A DNA stretch of 62,000 nucleotides from positions 76,300 through 138,299 of the forward strand of contig JBBHKE010000102.1 of NCBI GenBank assembly GCA_037447655.1, read 5' to 3'. Every line of letters begins with the position of its first letter. Position 1 is the first letter of the stretch. The notes below the pieces were generated by a model. It was not told where the DNA came from. It was given only the letters and a program-made list of their open reading frames with translations, and searched no databases. The DNA is from Zygnema cylindricum (Eukaryota > Streptophyta > Zygnematophyceae > Zygnematales > Zygnemataceae). Positions 11,695 to 22,885 of this stretch are shown piece after piece. The position numbers and the translations under genes were made by a program.

Positions 11695-11935
11695 TTTTCA
11701 CAAACCGCGTAGTGCAAACGTCATAATGACGTGAAATTGTACGTTTGTCAGATTTTGTATGTGTACCTAAAAATCGGATAATTATGACGTGAAGTTGTAC
11801 GTTTTCACAAACCGCGTAATGGAAACGTCATAATGACGTGAAATTGTACGTTTGTCAAATTCTGTATGTGTACCTAAGAAATCGGATAATTATGACGTGA
11901 AATTGTACGTTTGTCAGATTTTGTAAAGCGGATAA
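11695..11935 (+). repeat. Tandem repeat, about 108-bp period, 2.2 units
   Basis: Unit 1 (11695-11801) and unit 2 (11802-11909) both start 'ttttcacaaaccgcgta' and contain 'cgtcataatgacgtgaaa' and 'atcggataattatgacgtga'. A partial third unit follows to about 11935. Each unit carries the near-palindromic TGACGTG-type motif twice. Confidence 0.8.
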
Positions 11936-11977
11936 TTATTACTGACACAAACCTAAATTATAGTTATTGATAAACTA

Positions 11978-12515
11978 CACCGCCAATCGTTATTAGCGTG
12001 GGAGTTTGATTAGCGTATAATAATAATTCCGGTGGTGTCCGCTATTTAAGATTTTGAAAATTTTGGAAAAAATCATACATTATAATTGTTTGATTATGGT
12101 AATTTGGATCTTTGAAAAAAAAAATGTCGGTCGCAAACATGCTTACACTAATATAGGTCTCCGTACGAAATCTGACAAATCGTACACAAATCGTACATTC
12201 ACACGGTCGAAACGCGGCTGTCGGACGAATATGTGGGAACGGGATTTTTTACGACCTGATTTTTATTCCTCTTTAGAACGCACATTCTCATGCGTCTGCG
12301 GTTACTAAAACTAATTTATTGTAATTTTTAACTTAAAAAGGTACATTTATGTACGGTCTGACACTGACCGTACACAACTCTATTTAAGAGACAACGCACT
12401 GAAAATAACCCTAAATAGAATAAAGAAAAAAATAGAATGAACTACACTAATGGAGAATAAAAAAAAAAAAGCGGGACGGAATTAGTGTACACAACGCTAA
12501 TAACGATTGGCGGTG
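11978..12515. mobile_element. TA-flanked MITE, family T (nested third level)
   Basis: Left end CACCGCCAATCGTTATTAG and right end CTAATAACGATTGGCGGTG are mutually inverted and flanked by TA (11976-11977 and 12516-12517). Length 538 bp, non-coding. It sits inside the larger family T element, itself inside the hAT element. Confidence 0.8.
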
Positions 12516-12854
12516 TAGAGTACAACTTTGTTTTGAAAAAACGAAAAAATATACATTGGAATGGATAACATTAATTAGTTATTTACGATGATTACGATTC
12601 GCGGTGTAATAAATGCTTAACGTTAATAACAATGAGCGTTGTAATTTTGTACCTTTTCGGTTACGGGCTGGCACGGTTAGTCGCTAGAAATCGAGTTTCA
12701 GTTAATTTTTTTTTTCGTAAACGACGGTCGGTTAACGGTCAACAATTTTGGAGCGTGACAAAACTCGGTCGGGCGTCGGTTACTCAGATTTTGAAAAAAA
12801 AACGGTCGGTTTCGGGTATGATTTTTGTTGACTTTTGCGACCTCTGCTGTAGGT

Positions 12855-13185
12855 TTCCTATGACTTTGACTTCAACCCCCTGACTCTCATATCGTGCGCA
12901 TCATTCTTGTATCGTTTCCAATACGAATTTCCGATACCAAAAAATGTGGTTCCTCAATACGTTACACGATACGGAATCTTCAAGTACAGTACAGAAAAAA
13001 ATCTAAAGAAACCCGATAAGCTAAAAACCCTACACTCCTACAGTAACACTGTAACAGTACTGTACTGTACAGTAACCGATGTATTTCGCGAGCAATTGGT
13101 AAATTATTCGTCTGGAGTTACATGACGAAATGTGCTGCTTGTTCATGTTGCTTCCAATGGTGCACTACAGTAGTTTGGCACTCTC
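12855..13185 (+). promoter_or_regulatory. Upstream region of the release factor 3 gene
   Basis: About 330 bases separate the hAT target duplication from the start codon. It holds a short (TGTAC)-type repeat around 13050-13070 and no recognisable core promoter element that I would call. Any transcription start and 5' UTR should lie here or within the hAT end, so the transposon terminus may adjoin the promoter. Confidence 0.35.
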
Positions 13186-16100
13186 ATGACAATGGCATTC
13201 CCAGTTGGTAATTCCACTGTGCTTTCATATGTGGGTTTGCGAAGCGATAGTTGTCTGTCTAAGTTCACAGCCTTCATCCACAATAATACTGTTTTGAGAA
13301 GATTACAATTTACTGGATGTTTTGCAAAATGTTTCAAGAAGGTAAATGTTGACTTGCATAATTCAAGCTCGGGGTTTCTAGCAATTCTAGAAAAACCATC
13401 CATTGAGAAGGGTCGAAGACTAAAGTTTAAGCCATCAGCATGCATATCACAAGCATCAGAAGTACAAACGGAGGTCAATTATTCCGCAGCCCCTCACGAG
13501 GATGGAGACAACGCACAGGAATGGCCTCAGAACCAAGGATTGCCCTCTTTCTATGAAGAAAATGGGGCCGATGGAGCAAATGGAGCTGCAATGAGTCCAT
13601 CTGAGGTGACAGAACAGAATGGCGTCTTAATGAGTCTAGACGCTGACGAAGTGGAAACTGGAGAAACACAGGAAACAGCAGGGACCATAGATGACGTTCC
13701 CACAGGAGACGTTAGCTTGGGAAGAGTGGACGAAGGGGCATCCGATGGATTTGCTCCTGTTGATATTGCACATGAAGTTTCTAAACGTCGTAACTTTGCT
13801 ATCATCTCCCATCCAGACGCAGGGAAAACCACCTTGGTAAGCAATGATACGTCCAGCAAGATGCTGAGGTCTAACTAAATACCTTTTGAGACATTAGCAA
13901 ACATTGGATGTCCAATATGCAAAACCATTTCCCCACATTTTGTCGATTTCTAATGCATTTGATTTTTTTTGTGTCAAGAATACATGGTACACCAGTTTGT
14001 AAAATTCTTTTGCTTTTCACCAGAATAAGTTGTGGGCGCAGTGATTACAATTATGCCAGTTGTTCGGTTCACAATTATCCAGTGCTTAACATTGAAGCAG
14101 TGGGAAATGTTGCAATGCATCTGGTTGCAATAGATTCCGCTTGGGATAGCACAAACATAGAACGGCAACCCAGTTGCGTTGCACTATTCGCACGCTACTT
14201 TTCCAGGAAAATTGGTTCACCATGATGCCAGTAGATGACTGGTTTTGAATTAGGATGGTCAAGTTGTGCTCCACTGATGTCTTGTGAAACCGACTAGGTC
14301 CATTCAACAATTTTTTTTCATGCAACTGACCTTGCTTATTTGGCCTCTTATCCATGGTTTATGTTTTCTTATTGTTTAAGGACCTTCTTGTCTCATTTTA
14401 TAATCAATTTGCCTTCAACTGATGGACTGTAGGCATATGGAATGCTCATCCCAATTTATCATTTGTTTTACTTGGCAATTGGATGAACAGACTGAGAAGC
14501 TTTTGCTTTATGGTGGTGCTATTCACGAGGCCGGTGTTGTCAAAGCAAGAAGGGCAGCAAAAAGTGCCACCTCTGATTGGATGGAGCTTGAGAAACAACG
14601 AGGTGGGCAATAAACTTGTGGAGCCAAAGTAGATTTGCCTCCCTTTAGTTGGGCTTTTAGTAAAACAACGCAAGGCCCTTTAATTTTAGTAATGGAACCT
14701 CAGTTATTAGATATTTAAAGAAAAACCATTGAATAAACTTCACATCCAGTTTTTAGTATTTAACAGATACTTGTTTGTATTTTCTCTTTTTTTTTGCTCA
14801 ATAAGGAACTTTAACTGTCACAAGTCTCTTAACAGTTCCTCATTTCTGTTCAGTATAAGATTGTTGCTCTGTTATTTGGTTGGCAGTGATTACCAATGAC
14901 ATGCTAGGACTGAAGCGGAGCTGCAAATGGAATAAGCAGCTGCATTGATGGAAAATGTAAACTGCATTAACCAGGTTCGAGGGGTTAGGGAAAAAATTAG
15001 TTTTTCCTTCATACTGCTGAGCCTGGCTGGGTCATTGGTTTGGTCAGCTGGCTAATGTACTTATTTTCCATTTACTGCGGCAAGAACTTTTAAACATGAG
15101 TCCAGATATTCTTTTTCTTGCTGTCTAGGTATCTCAATTACATCAACCGCAATGGTGTTTGAGACGAAGGGCAAGCAGATCACTCTTCTTGACACACCTG
15201 GCCATCAGGTGGGTACTCACTGTAGTAGATTTACGACTTGTTTTGTCTTCTCTTTTAGTTTTTGATGCAAGTTGTTTCTAGGTTTGGGGAGTTCAACTAT
15301 GGGATGCTGATTATTAACAAAGGTCACAAGTAGGCAGGAAGAAATTCACTAAGTGGACATTTATGGTGATTCTTTAAGTTAGGAAAATTGTTGACGCGAA
15401 GTAATAGTTTTACTTAACATGGTTAACCTCCCACGGTTCTACATCACAACATTCGGATTGTGTTAGCCGTATTTTCATATGTTGTAGGCATTACTAAGGA
15501 AATGGGTTGCAAGTCAGGGTCACCAGTGGCAGCCGCTTTGGTGGCAGGTCAGTAGTTTGTTGTTGTTTCGGATTTTTTGGATGTTTCGACTTTTTAGAGC
15601 ATCTAGTTTTTTTTTTTTTTTTTTGGAACTTGTTTGACAGTGTAAGGCTTAGGCACTTGCTCATTTCACAGTTTTAATCGTAAATTTTGGTGTGGCTTGT
15701 GGTTATGCAGGATTTTGGGGAAGATACATACAGGTATTCCAACCTACTTATATCCTTTCCCTTGGAACATTCCGTTTCATTTTTTTCTTTGTGTGAGGAA
15801 GGTCTGAAGATTCCTTGTATGTCAATGGTCTATGGGTTGAAGATCTGGTTGCAATTCAAAAGTGATAACTTTTTCATCCTATTTGACATTTGGCGCATTG
15901 CTCTTTGATTTCATAATATTTCTCAAAAGCACGGGGGGAAGATTCCTAGTATGTCAACGGTCTATGGGTGGAAGATCTGGTTGCAATTCAAAAGTGATAA
16001 CTTTTTCATCCTATTTGACATTTGGCGCATGCTCTTTGATTTCATAATATTTCTCAAAAGCACGGGGGGATGCAATATTTTATAATTGTACTGGCTTGCT

Positions 16101-19100
16101 TAATTTGTCATTGAGTTGCAGGACTCTAGCTGCAGCAGACAATGCTGTCATGTTGGTAGATGCTGCTAAAGGGCTGGAGCCGCAGACACGGAAACTGTTT
16201 GAGGTACATCGACCTGCATATCTTTTGTCTACTTTAGCAGGATACTGATACGTAGAGCTTATGAATCTCGATAGCTGACATATTAAGCACTGGTTCAACT
16301 GATGTTAGCTAAACTTTTCTGAGGTTGAGCCAAGTGGCATTTATTTTTGGCATGGCTGTATAAATTTGGGAAGTCTGAATTGCAAGTACGTTTGCTCTAA
16401 AGGGTATCATTTGTATGCTGCAAGTGTAGCCATAGCATACATGGACAGGCATTGGGACGGAGCACCAAAATTTATGCAGAAAAAATGTTGTTATTTCCTT
16501 GTCTGACATTGTTCTCACCTAAATTGAAGGAATGAATTATGCAAAACAACAAGTGTGGTAACAGCATGATTTTTATCAATGAAGGTTTGGTTTGTGCCAC
16601 CTATGTTTGTTAGAGGCCTACTTATTTAGCAGGCAAAGTCTCATATTGCATGATTTTTACAGTTATGTACATATTATTGTGACCACCCATGACTAGTGAT
16701 GCGTATCTCATTGCAAAAACGTGATGTCCAATGGACTGATGTATTTCTGCAGCCAATTATTTATTATACGTGCTATTATTGTAAATTTTCCAATTTGAAG
16801 GATTGCTTTGATCAACTATTCCCCCGATGTGCCGAATTGCACCGGGAATATAGTGATACCTGGATTTCTTTATCCAAAGTGACAGCTGTGCCTGTGCAGG
16901 TTTGCCGCATGCGCAAGTTGCCTATGTTCACATTTATGAATAAGATGGATCGCCCCGCCCTTGAGCCCTTTGAGCTGCTGGACCAGATTGAGAGTGAGTT
17001 CGGCCTAGCAACTTGTCCAGTTAACTGGCCAATTGGTTCTGGCACAAGGTGGGGTTTGCAGCATCGCTTACTATCTGGATGCCTTCAGTAGTTATTGTCG
17101 GCATGACCATCTTTTGAGTGTATGATCTTTATGTTAGCCGTAATTTCAGGGCTTGCAGCATTCTTTGGATCTCGCTGTGGTTGTCAGTCAGGATTTAAAG
17201 TCTTTTTTTGTTTCGTGGGTCCTCAAACTGAACAGGAGTCATTTGCTGTAACATCTAAACGAACTAAAGTTGAGCTATTGAACAATAAAGACCTTGTCTA
17301 TTAGCTACAGCTTTACTTTTCGCACTAATGACATCTGTGCAAAACTAAGAAATTTGGAGATGGACCCCACAATTAGAAAGGAAGTACTATTTCTGTACTG
17401 GATCTATAGTACTGCGACCACTATCTTTTGAATTCAAACTCCAGCCAATAAAAAGTTCAACAAAACGAAACTTGTTGTCATATTTTCGAATCAAACAGCA
17501 AAAGTCTCTGTTATTGGAAGTTCTGGTCACTCCTAACCAGGGCCAATGATTTGTATTCTTCTTGCAAAATGTGGAACTGGAAATGTTTTAGGAGATGCAA
17601 GCTGAAAGTCCTTGTGGTGAATTATGTTTATCCCGTGAGGTAAGGAAAATGATAAAATTTTCCGAGTCATCTTTTCTTTCTTAATGTTATCCATATGCAT
17701 GAAATAGTGTAACAAATAGCACGCATAACAAGGAACAACAAATTTACAAGTTTCTCGATGTCACTTTCTGCAGATTCAAGGGAGTGTACCATCGCCCACG
17801 TGGCGAAGTTCATTTGTTCAGCAGAGATTTGCAAAATGGTCGAAAAGAGGCGGTAACTACAGTTATTCCTTTCGGGGACCCTTCATTGGAGGAGCTCATT
17901 GACAAGGATCTCTACGAAAAGTTCCTGGTAAGTGTTTACAGGAATATTACCACGGCTGTTTTATGAACGGTTTGCTCTCCGCTTTTGGAGGTAGGTTTTG
18001 CAGTGCAAGCGATGGCTGTTTCTTTCAGCACTGACTTTGTCTTTGTAATGCAGGAAGAGGTGGAGATGGTAGAGGGACTGACTCCCCCTCTAGATTTGGA
18101 GAAAGTGCATAGTGGGGAGCTTACTCTCGTCTATTTCGGGAGCGCGTTTAATAACTTTGGGGTGAGAACTCTGGTGTCATGTATAGGGCTTTCAATTGCA
18201 AATTTAGTCAGCGCTGGTTGCCAATATATATTGCTCCGGACAGCATTCTTTGACAGATTATGCCCAAGTTACAGCACCAAAAATCACTCTACATGTGCAG
18301 CTGTTGTAATCGTCACTTCAAAGAAACAGAAAAACTAGAGAAAAACTGTATAGTCAGTTTTGAAATGCCTGTTTCTTGCATCCAGCTTATCGAGACTCAC
18401 TTGGAAGCTACATTGCAGGTGGAGCTGTTTCTGGAGAGCTTTCTGGAGTATGCGGTGGTCCCAGGGGGGCATGTAAGTGATATTGGAGAGGTCTCTCCGG
18501 ATTACCCACATTTCACGGGCTTTGTGTTTAAGGTAAACAACTCTACTGTTAAGGATGTTGATCCTATTCACTAATTCTTAGATGTGTCTGATTGACAGGT
18601 TTGCATTTGAATTGAGCTTTTGTCCCATGAACCCATTTGCACTGATTGAGAAGTTTCATGCCCTCTTGTCAGACCTTATTTCTTTATTCATACTTTACTG
18701 TTCCGTACAGTGCATATATTAAGAGTGAGGTGTGTCCAAGGAAGTCTGGGTGGCGTACTTCAGATTGGTACACCGTGAATCTCTATTAGCGTTAATAACG
18801 CTAATTCGGCGCCCACAAATTTTGACCTTCAAACCTAAAATAGAGTTAATAACTCTATTTGTTTTTTTACGTTAATATAGGTACTGTTTAATTAGTGTTA
18901 AATACTCTAATTTGGACAGTTTCTAAATAGTGTAGTGTACGAAATGTGTCAGTTCGTACTAAAGTTGCTCGTTATTTCGTACAATCGTACAGAAAGAGTG
19001 TCAGATAAAGGCGTCGACACGCGAAAGTGAGTACGTCGACATGAAAAAGCGCACTCAGATTTGATTCCCAGTGATAAAGACGGGGGAAAATCACGAGAAC

Positions 19101-20789
19101 CTGTTCTCACATGTTCAAACGTCGACTATGTGAACACAGGCTATACCAAATTGTACCCAAATTAGAGTTATGCATAAATTAGAGCTAATTTTTTTTTGGC
19201 GAAAGGCCGTGAACCCAAATTAGAGTTAATAACACTAATTGTTTTTTTACACTAATTATTTCTTAACGCTAATAGCGATTCACGGTGTAGTTGCAAACAC
19301 TCGTGTTTTGAAACTTTGTCCACAATGTTAATGGATTCCTTCCTTTACTTATTCGTTTGCTCAAAAGTAGTATCATTCTTGTGCTATTTTACCTCTTAAC
19401 CTGGCCTTAGGTGTCCTTGTAGTCCTCTCTGCGCTTCAACTGTTCGTGCAGTACTTCATTGAGTCTCCTTCCTTTTTATGTTCCATTTTTTTGTTTTTTT
19501 TAGTAAAGTTGGTGAGTGTGGCCTTATTTTTTCACTGTAAGCTCCCTATCAACTTGCCAATTGTTGTTTTTTCCTTCTTTGCTGTTTATTTCTTTTGGTA
19601 TTTTTAACACCTTTGTTTCTGATGGTTGTTGGGACTTGCCTGCCAGTTACAAGCAAACATGGATCCCAAGCACAGAGACAAGGTCGCCTTTGTTCGGGTT
19701 TGTTCTGGTAAGCGCAGCTATATGATACAATCACGCTAAATGTGTATCTTTTTATTCTGTTTGGACCGCCTCCACTGGCATGTGGAGCCTGGAATAGGAA
19801 TTACCAATATCCATGGTTGCACTCTCAACCTCGCTGCGATGTCGAATAATGCTCTCTGTGGTTTTGTCTTCAGTGAAGCTCAAATTTATGAGGACAAGAG
19901 CAGCCACTACCTTTTCAACGGTTCCTTTAGTCTTTTCGTGTCTCGTGTGTTTGCAGGCCAGTTCCTGAAGGGGATGAAGGTTCAGCTCGCTCGCACAGGA
20001 AAGACCGTGGCATTGACAAGGCCTCAGAAGCTTTTTGCTCAAGATCGTTCTGTGATGGAGACCGGCTTTGCAGGAGATGGTAAGCACTTTACTCTCTCAT
20101 ATCTTCCTGGACATCAGTCTCTTTTCGGAATGAGCAGCTCAGTTCAGTTTCATGGGATACGATTGTTTGCTTCTCTTGGGCTTCCAGGCTTTGTACGCGC
20201 ATGACTCATGCTTGGCTTTAGAAGTTTCACAGATAGAATTGTTTGGAAAAATCTTGTGGATGGCGTCATTATATTCTTCATTGAGGTAAACTTCACTTGT
20301 ACTATTGTACGCAGTTATTGGTCTCAACAACCCTAACACGTTTGCTATTGGAGACACGATATATGTTGGACCTCGCCGGACTTTCCCTGGTATTCCCAGT
20401 TTTTCACCGGAGCTCTTCTGTTATATGAGGAATCCCAACCCATCCAAATATAAGCAGTTTCAGAAGGGCCTCAACGAGCTGCTAGGAGAGGGGGCGGTTC
20501 AGGTGAGTTTGAACATAGTTGTCACAAAGGGTGACATGCGGTTTTGTTTGAGGGAAGAGGCATTATGGTTGACAGCAAAACTAATCGTGAAAATAATAAA
20601 TCATCCGGAATCAGCTATATGCAACCTGTCAGTCTTAAGTTATGTAAGCTCTATTTTCTGCATCCAATTAAGATCTGACATCAGGTTAACAATTTGAATA
20701 AAAACCTACCATAACTTTAACATCTCGTTTCGTTTGTTCGTTTATTTGCTCCAAAAGTCCAATAAGACGATCCTCACTCACCTTTATTG

Positions 20790-20831
<42 letters not shown>

Positions 20832-22885
20832 AAAAAAAACAAAAAACCAAAAACAAAAAAGAGAATGTAAAGAAAAAGGAAACAAGATAATTGGTATTAA
20901 GTAGCTTGGAATCAAATTACGAAAAGAGGAGAAAAAGGGAGGAGAAAAAAGTGGAGAAAAAATACGATTTGGGAAGGAAAGTGTTTATAAATATCTAGCA
21001 ATTCTGAACAGGGAATCATGGATATACATGTATGGATGATTGCATTCAACTGTAACCATTGCGTGTGAATATGTTTTCTGTTGTTGACATAATGTTAACT
21101 ATCTGTACTAGCTTTCTTAGGCTTTTCGGATATATCCTGGAGAAAAATTGATGATTTCAGCACATGGGCTTCAACACAAGCTTAGGGTTCGAGTCTAAAA
21201 TTATTCAAGGGTTGCTTCTTGGTGTGCCAAGGTGCTTTATAGTCGTGATGGGGGGAGGCCAGATCCCATTCTGGCAGCAGTAGGACAGCTGCAGTTTGAG
21301 GTGAGAATCGAATTTCAAATTCTTATGGTTCGATATTGTATCTGTTTATATGATTGATTTCTCTGTTGTATTCCATTTGCATGCTGTCAACATAGAATGT
21401 TTATTCCATATTAAGTTTTGTGATTCCTATGATTATGGAAATCATGAATATGGAATCCGGTGATAAGACTTTCATAGGTAGGCATTCACTTTTTTAAACC
21501 ATGGAAGGTCTGTGTCACGAGCTGCTCGTCATGCAACATGCACGCACAGAGATTCTGAAGCAGATTCACCCAGTTTCGGTTTACCCAGATGAAATCCTTT
21601 GAACTGCTTTGATGAATTTTCAAGCGTGGATTTTGTCGACTATCTTTTTTATGCTCTGGCATGAGGCTTGAATTTTTTTTCCTGTTCTGTCTCTTGTGTA
21701 GGTAGTACAGTATCGTCTACAATCTGAATATAACGTGGAGACAACTTTGGAACCCTTGGGCTACTCTGTGGCCCGGTGGGTTTCTGGTGGTTGGGAGGCT
21801 TTGGAGAAAGCTGGTCGGTTGTTCAATTGTGAAGTAGTGAAAGATCAGGTGAGATGTAATGCGAGGATAGTGTCTAGGAAAGTAAGAAGCTGGTCAAAAT
21901 AGTGAGCTCTAATTGGTTGTGACCTTCCTTCCTTTTTTTCTGATGGAAAATTCACGGGTGATATGTAGTGGTTTTGAATTTGAAAGTTTGTGTGAGAATG
22001 TTACACCATGAATCATTCTTAAGGTTATTAACGCTGACTCGTCTCCGATTTTGTAGACTTTGACCACAAAATAGCATTAATAATACTAATTTTGTTTTCG
22101 TAGCACTAATACTTTGAGCAGTTCATAATCGTCCACATCATTGGGACTAAATTAGATTATTATCACCAAAATTTTCCCCACACTATTTGTGACTCAAAAA
22201 GCAATTTACGGTGTAGGTGTGGCGGCCACGTCATGACCTAAGCATTGGGTACTTGAATTGAAATTCAATTGGACGCAAGTGTTAAAACAATCTTGATTTG
22301 TTTGCAGTGGGGCCGACCTGTACTGCTGTTCCGCAATGAATGGAGTGTTAGTCAACTTCTGGTGAGTACTCTCGGATGCACAAACGTGTTGAATGACTCT
22401 AAATTTACAGAAGACTAACTAGAATTTACCGGGCTACTTTACCATTTGCCCCCATCACAATAATGTCCATCACAACGCCATAGCGAGGAAAGTCGGAGTT
22501 TAGCTAGATATATGAATATGGATTAGTTGGTGCAAATGGATGCTTTGGAATCGTTGTTGGTGACATAAGAGGGCGATAGGAAAGATGGACCGTAAAATGT
22601 TGAGTAGGCAGCCAAAAAAAATTCTTCCGATTTTTTTTTGTTGGTCACGTTTTATACGTTCTTTTGCGAAGTCCTGCAATCAAAGCTAGGCCAATTGACG
22701 GGTCGTTCTAGCCCCCCCCAAAATGATATATAAGTTACTCTGCTGTCTCTACCTGTTGCTTGGAGTTCATTATTAAAGCTCACTGTTTGGAATATGGGTT
22801 GCCTTTTGGGAATCAGGGAGACTGTCCAGAAATTGGAGATTTGGCACCATATGCTCTTCCTCCTGCAGAAGCGACGAGGAGGTAG
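13186..22885 (+). CDS. prfC: Peptide chain release factor 3, probably organelle-targeted
   Basis: A translational GTPase that releases class I release factors from the ribosome after termination. Exons: 13186-13836, 14491-14602, 15129-15208, 15711-15733, 16122-16203, 16900-17048, 17774-17927, 18054-18161, 18419-18532, 19647-19707, 19957-20079, 20315-20502, 21232-21300, 21702-21848, 22308-22361, 22817-22885. They join in frame to 727 residues with GT-AG introns. Seen: P-loop HPDAGKTTL (209-217), RGISITST, DTPGH (276-280), NKMD (330-333), the RF3-typical WPIGSG, and [14 protein letters not shown] and [17 protein letters not shown] in later domains. The GTPase follows about 200 extra residues, Ser/Arg-rich at first and then acidic, resembling a transit peptide plus linker. 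Bacterial RF3 is about 530 residues, so the core is full length. Plastid targeting and a cyanobacterial origin are inferences. An alternative start lies two codons downstream. Confidence 0.93.
15806..16069 (+). repeat. 132-bp tandem duplication in RF3 intron 4
   Basis: Two adjacent copies (15806-15937 and 15938-16069) starting 'gaagattcc' and ending 'aaaagcacgggggg' differ at only a few positions. The second copy ends about 50 bases before the acceptor of exon 5. The near-identity indicates a recent duplication. Confidence 0.9.
18771..19287. mobile_element. TA-flanked MITE, family T, in RF3 intron 9
   Basis: Left end CACCGTGAATCTCTATTAG, right end CTAATAGCGATTCACGGTG, with TA at 18769-18770 and 19288-19289. 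Just inside the left end is a small palindrome, TAGCGTTAATAACGCTA. Length 517 bp. It lies within the 1.1-kb intron between exons 9 and 10, away from the splice sites. Confidence 0.85.
20792..20830 (+). repeat. Poly(A) run of about 39 in RF3 intron 12
   Basis: An uninterrupted A tract followed by A-rich sequence to about 20862. It could be the tail of a decayed retroposon or a simple microsatellite; I see no flanking duplication that decides this. Confidence 0.85.
22004..22213. mobile_element. Short TA-flanked MITE, family T, in RF3 intron 14
   Basis: Left end CACCATGAATCATTCTTAA and right end AGCAATTTACGGTG, flanked by TA (22002-22003 and 22214-22215). At 210 bp it is shorter and more diverged than the other copies. 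It ends about 95 bases before exon 15. Confidence 0.7.

Larger units (their letters stand above)
10696..12606. mobile_element. TA-flanked MITE, family T, carrying two insertions
   Basis: Left end CACCGCGAATCGTAATTAG and right end GATTACGATTCGCGGTG match each other, with TA on both sides (10694-10695 and 12607-12608). The interior contains family P copy 2 (10778-11514), a two-unit tandem repeat (11695-11909) and another family T element (11978-12515). Without the two insertions the element would be roughly 0.63 kb. It lies inside the hAT element after the transposase region. Confidence 0.75.
7293..12846 (+). mobile_element. Degenerate hAT transposon carrying nested MITEs
   Basis: Terminal inverted repeats CAGAGGTCGCAAA (left) and TTTGCGACCTCTG (right) have the usual hAT CA..TG form. 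The 8-bp flanks TTGTAGGT (7285-7292) and CTGTAGGT (12847-12854) match at 7 of 8 positions. Both subterminal regions are rich in GACCG/CGGTC and GGTTAAC-type motifs. A broken hAT transposase lies at 7981-10098. Removing the nested MITE at 10696-12606 leaves about 3.6 kb, an ordinary size for an autonomous plant hAT element. Confidence 0.85.

Noticed and set aside
11695-11935. Considered as a CRISPR-like array
   Set aside because: Only two full units of 108 bases with no unique spacers, in a eukaryotic transposon.
13908-14355. Frames in RF3 intron 1
   Set aside because: They interrupt the RF3 GTPase between the P-loop and the following [15 protein letters not shown] block and show no homology; they are intronic.
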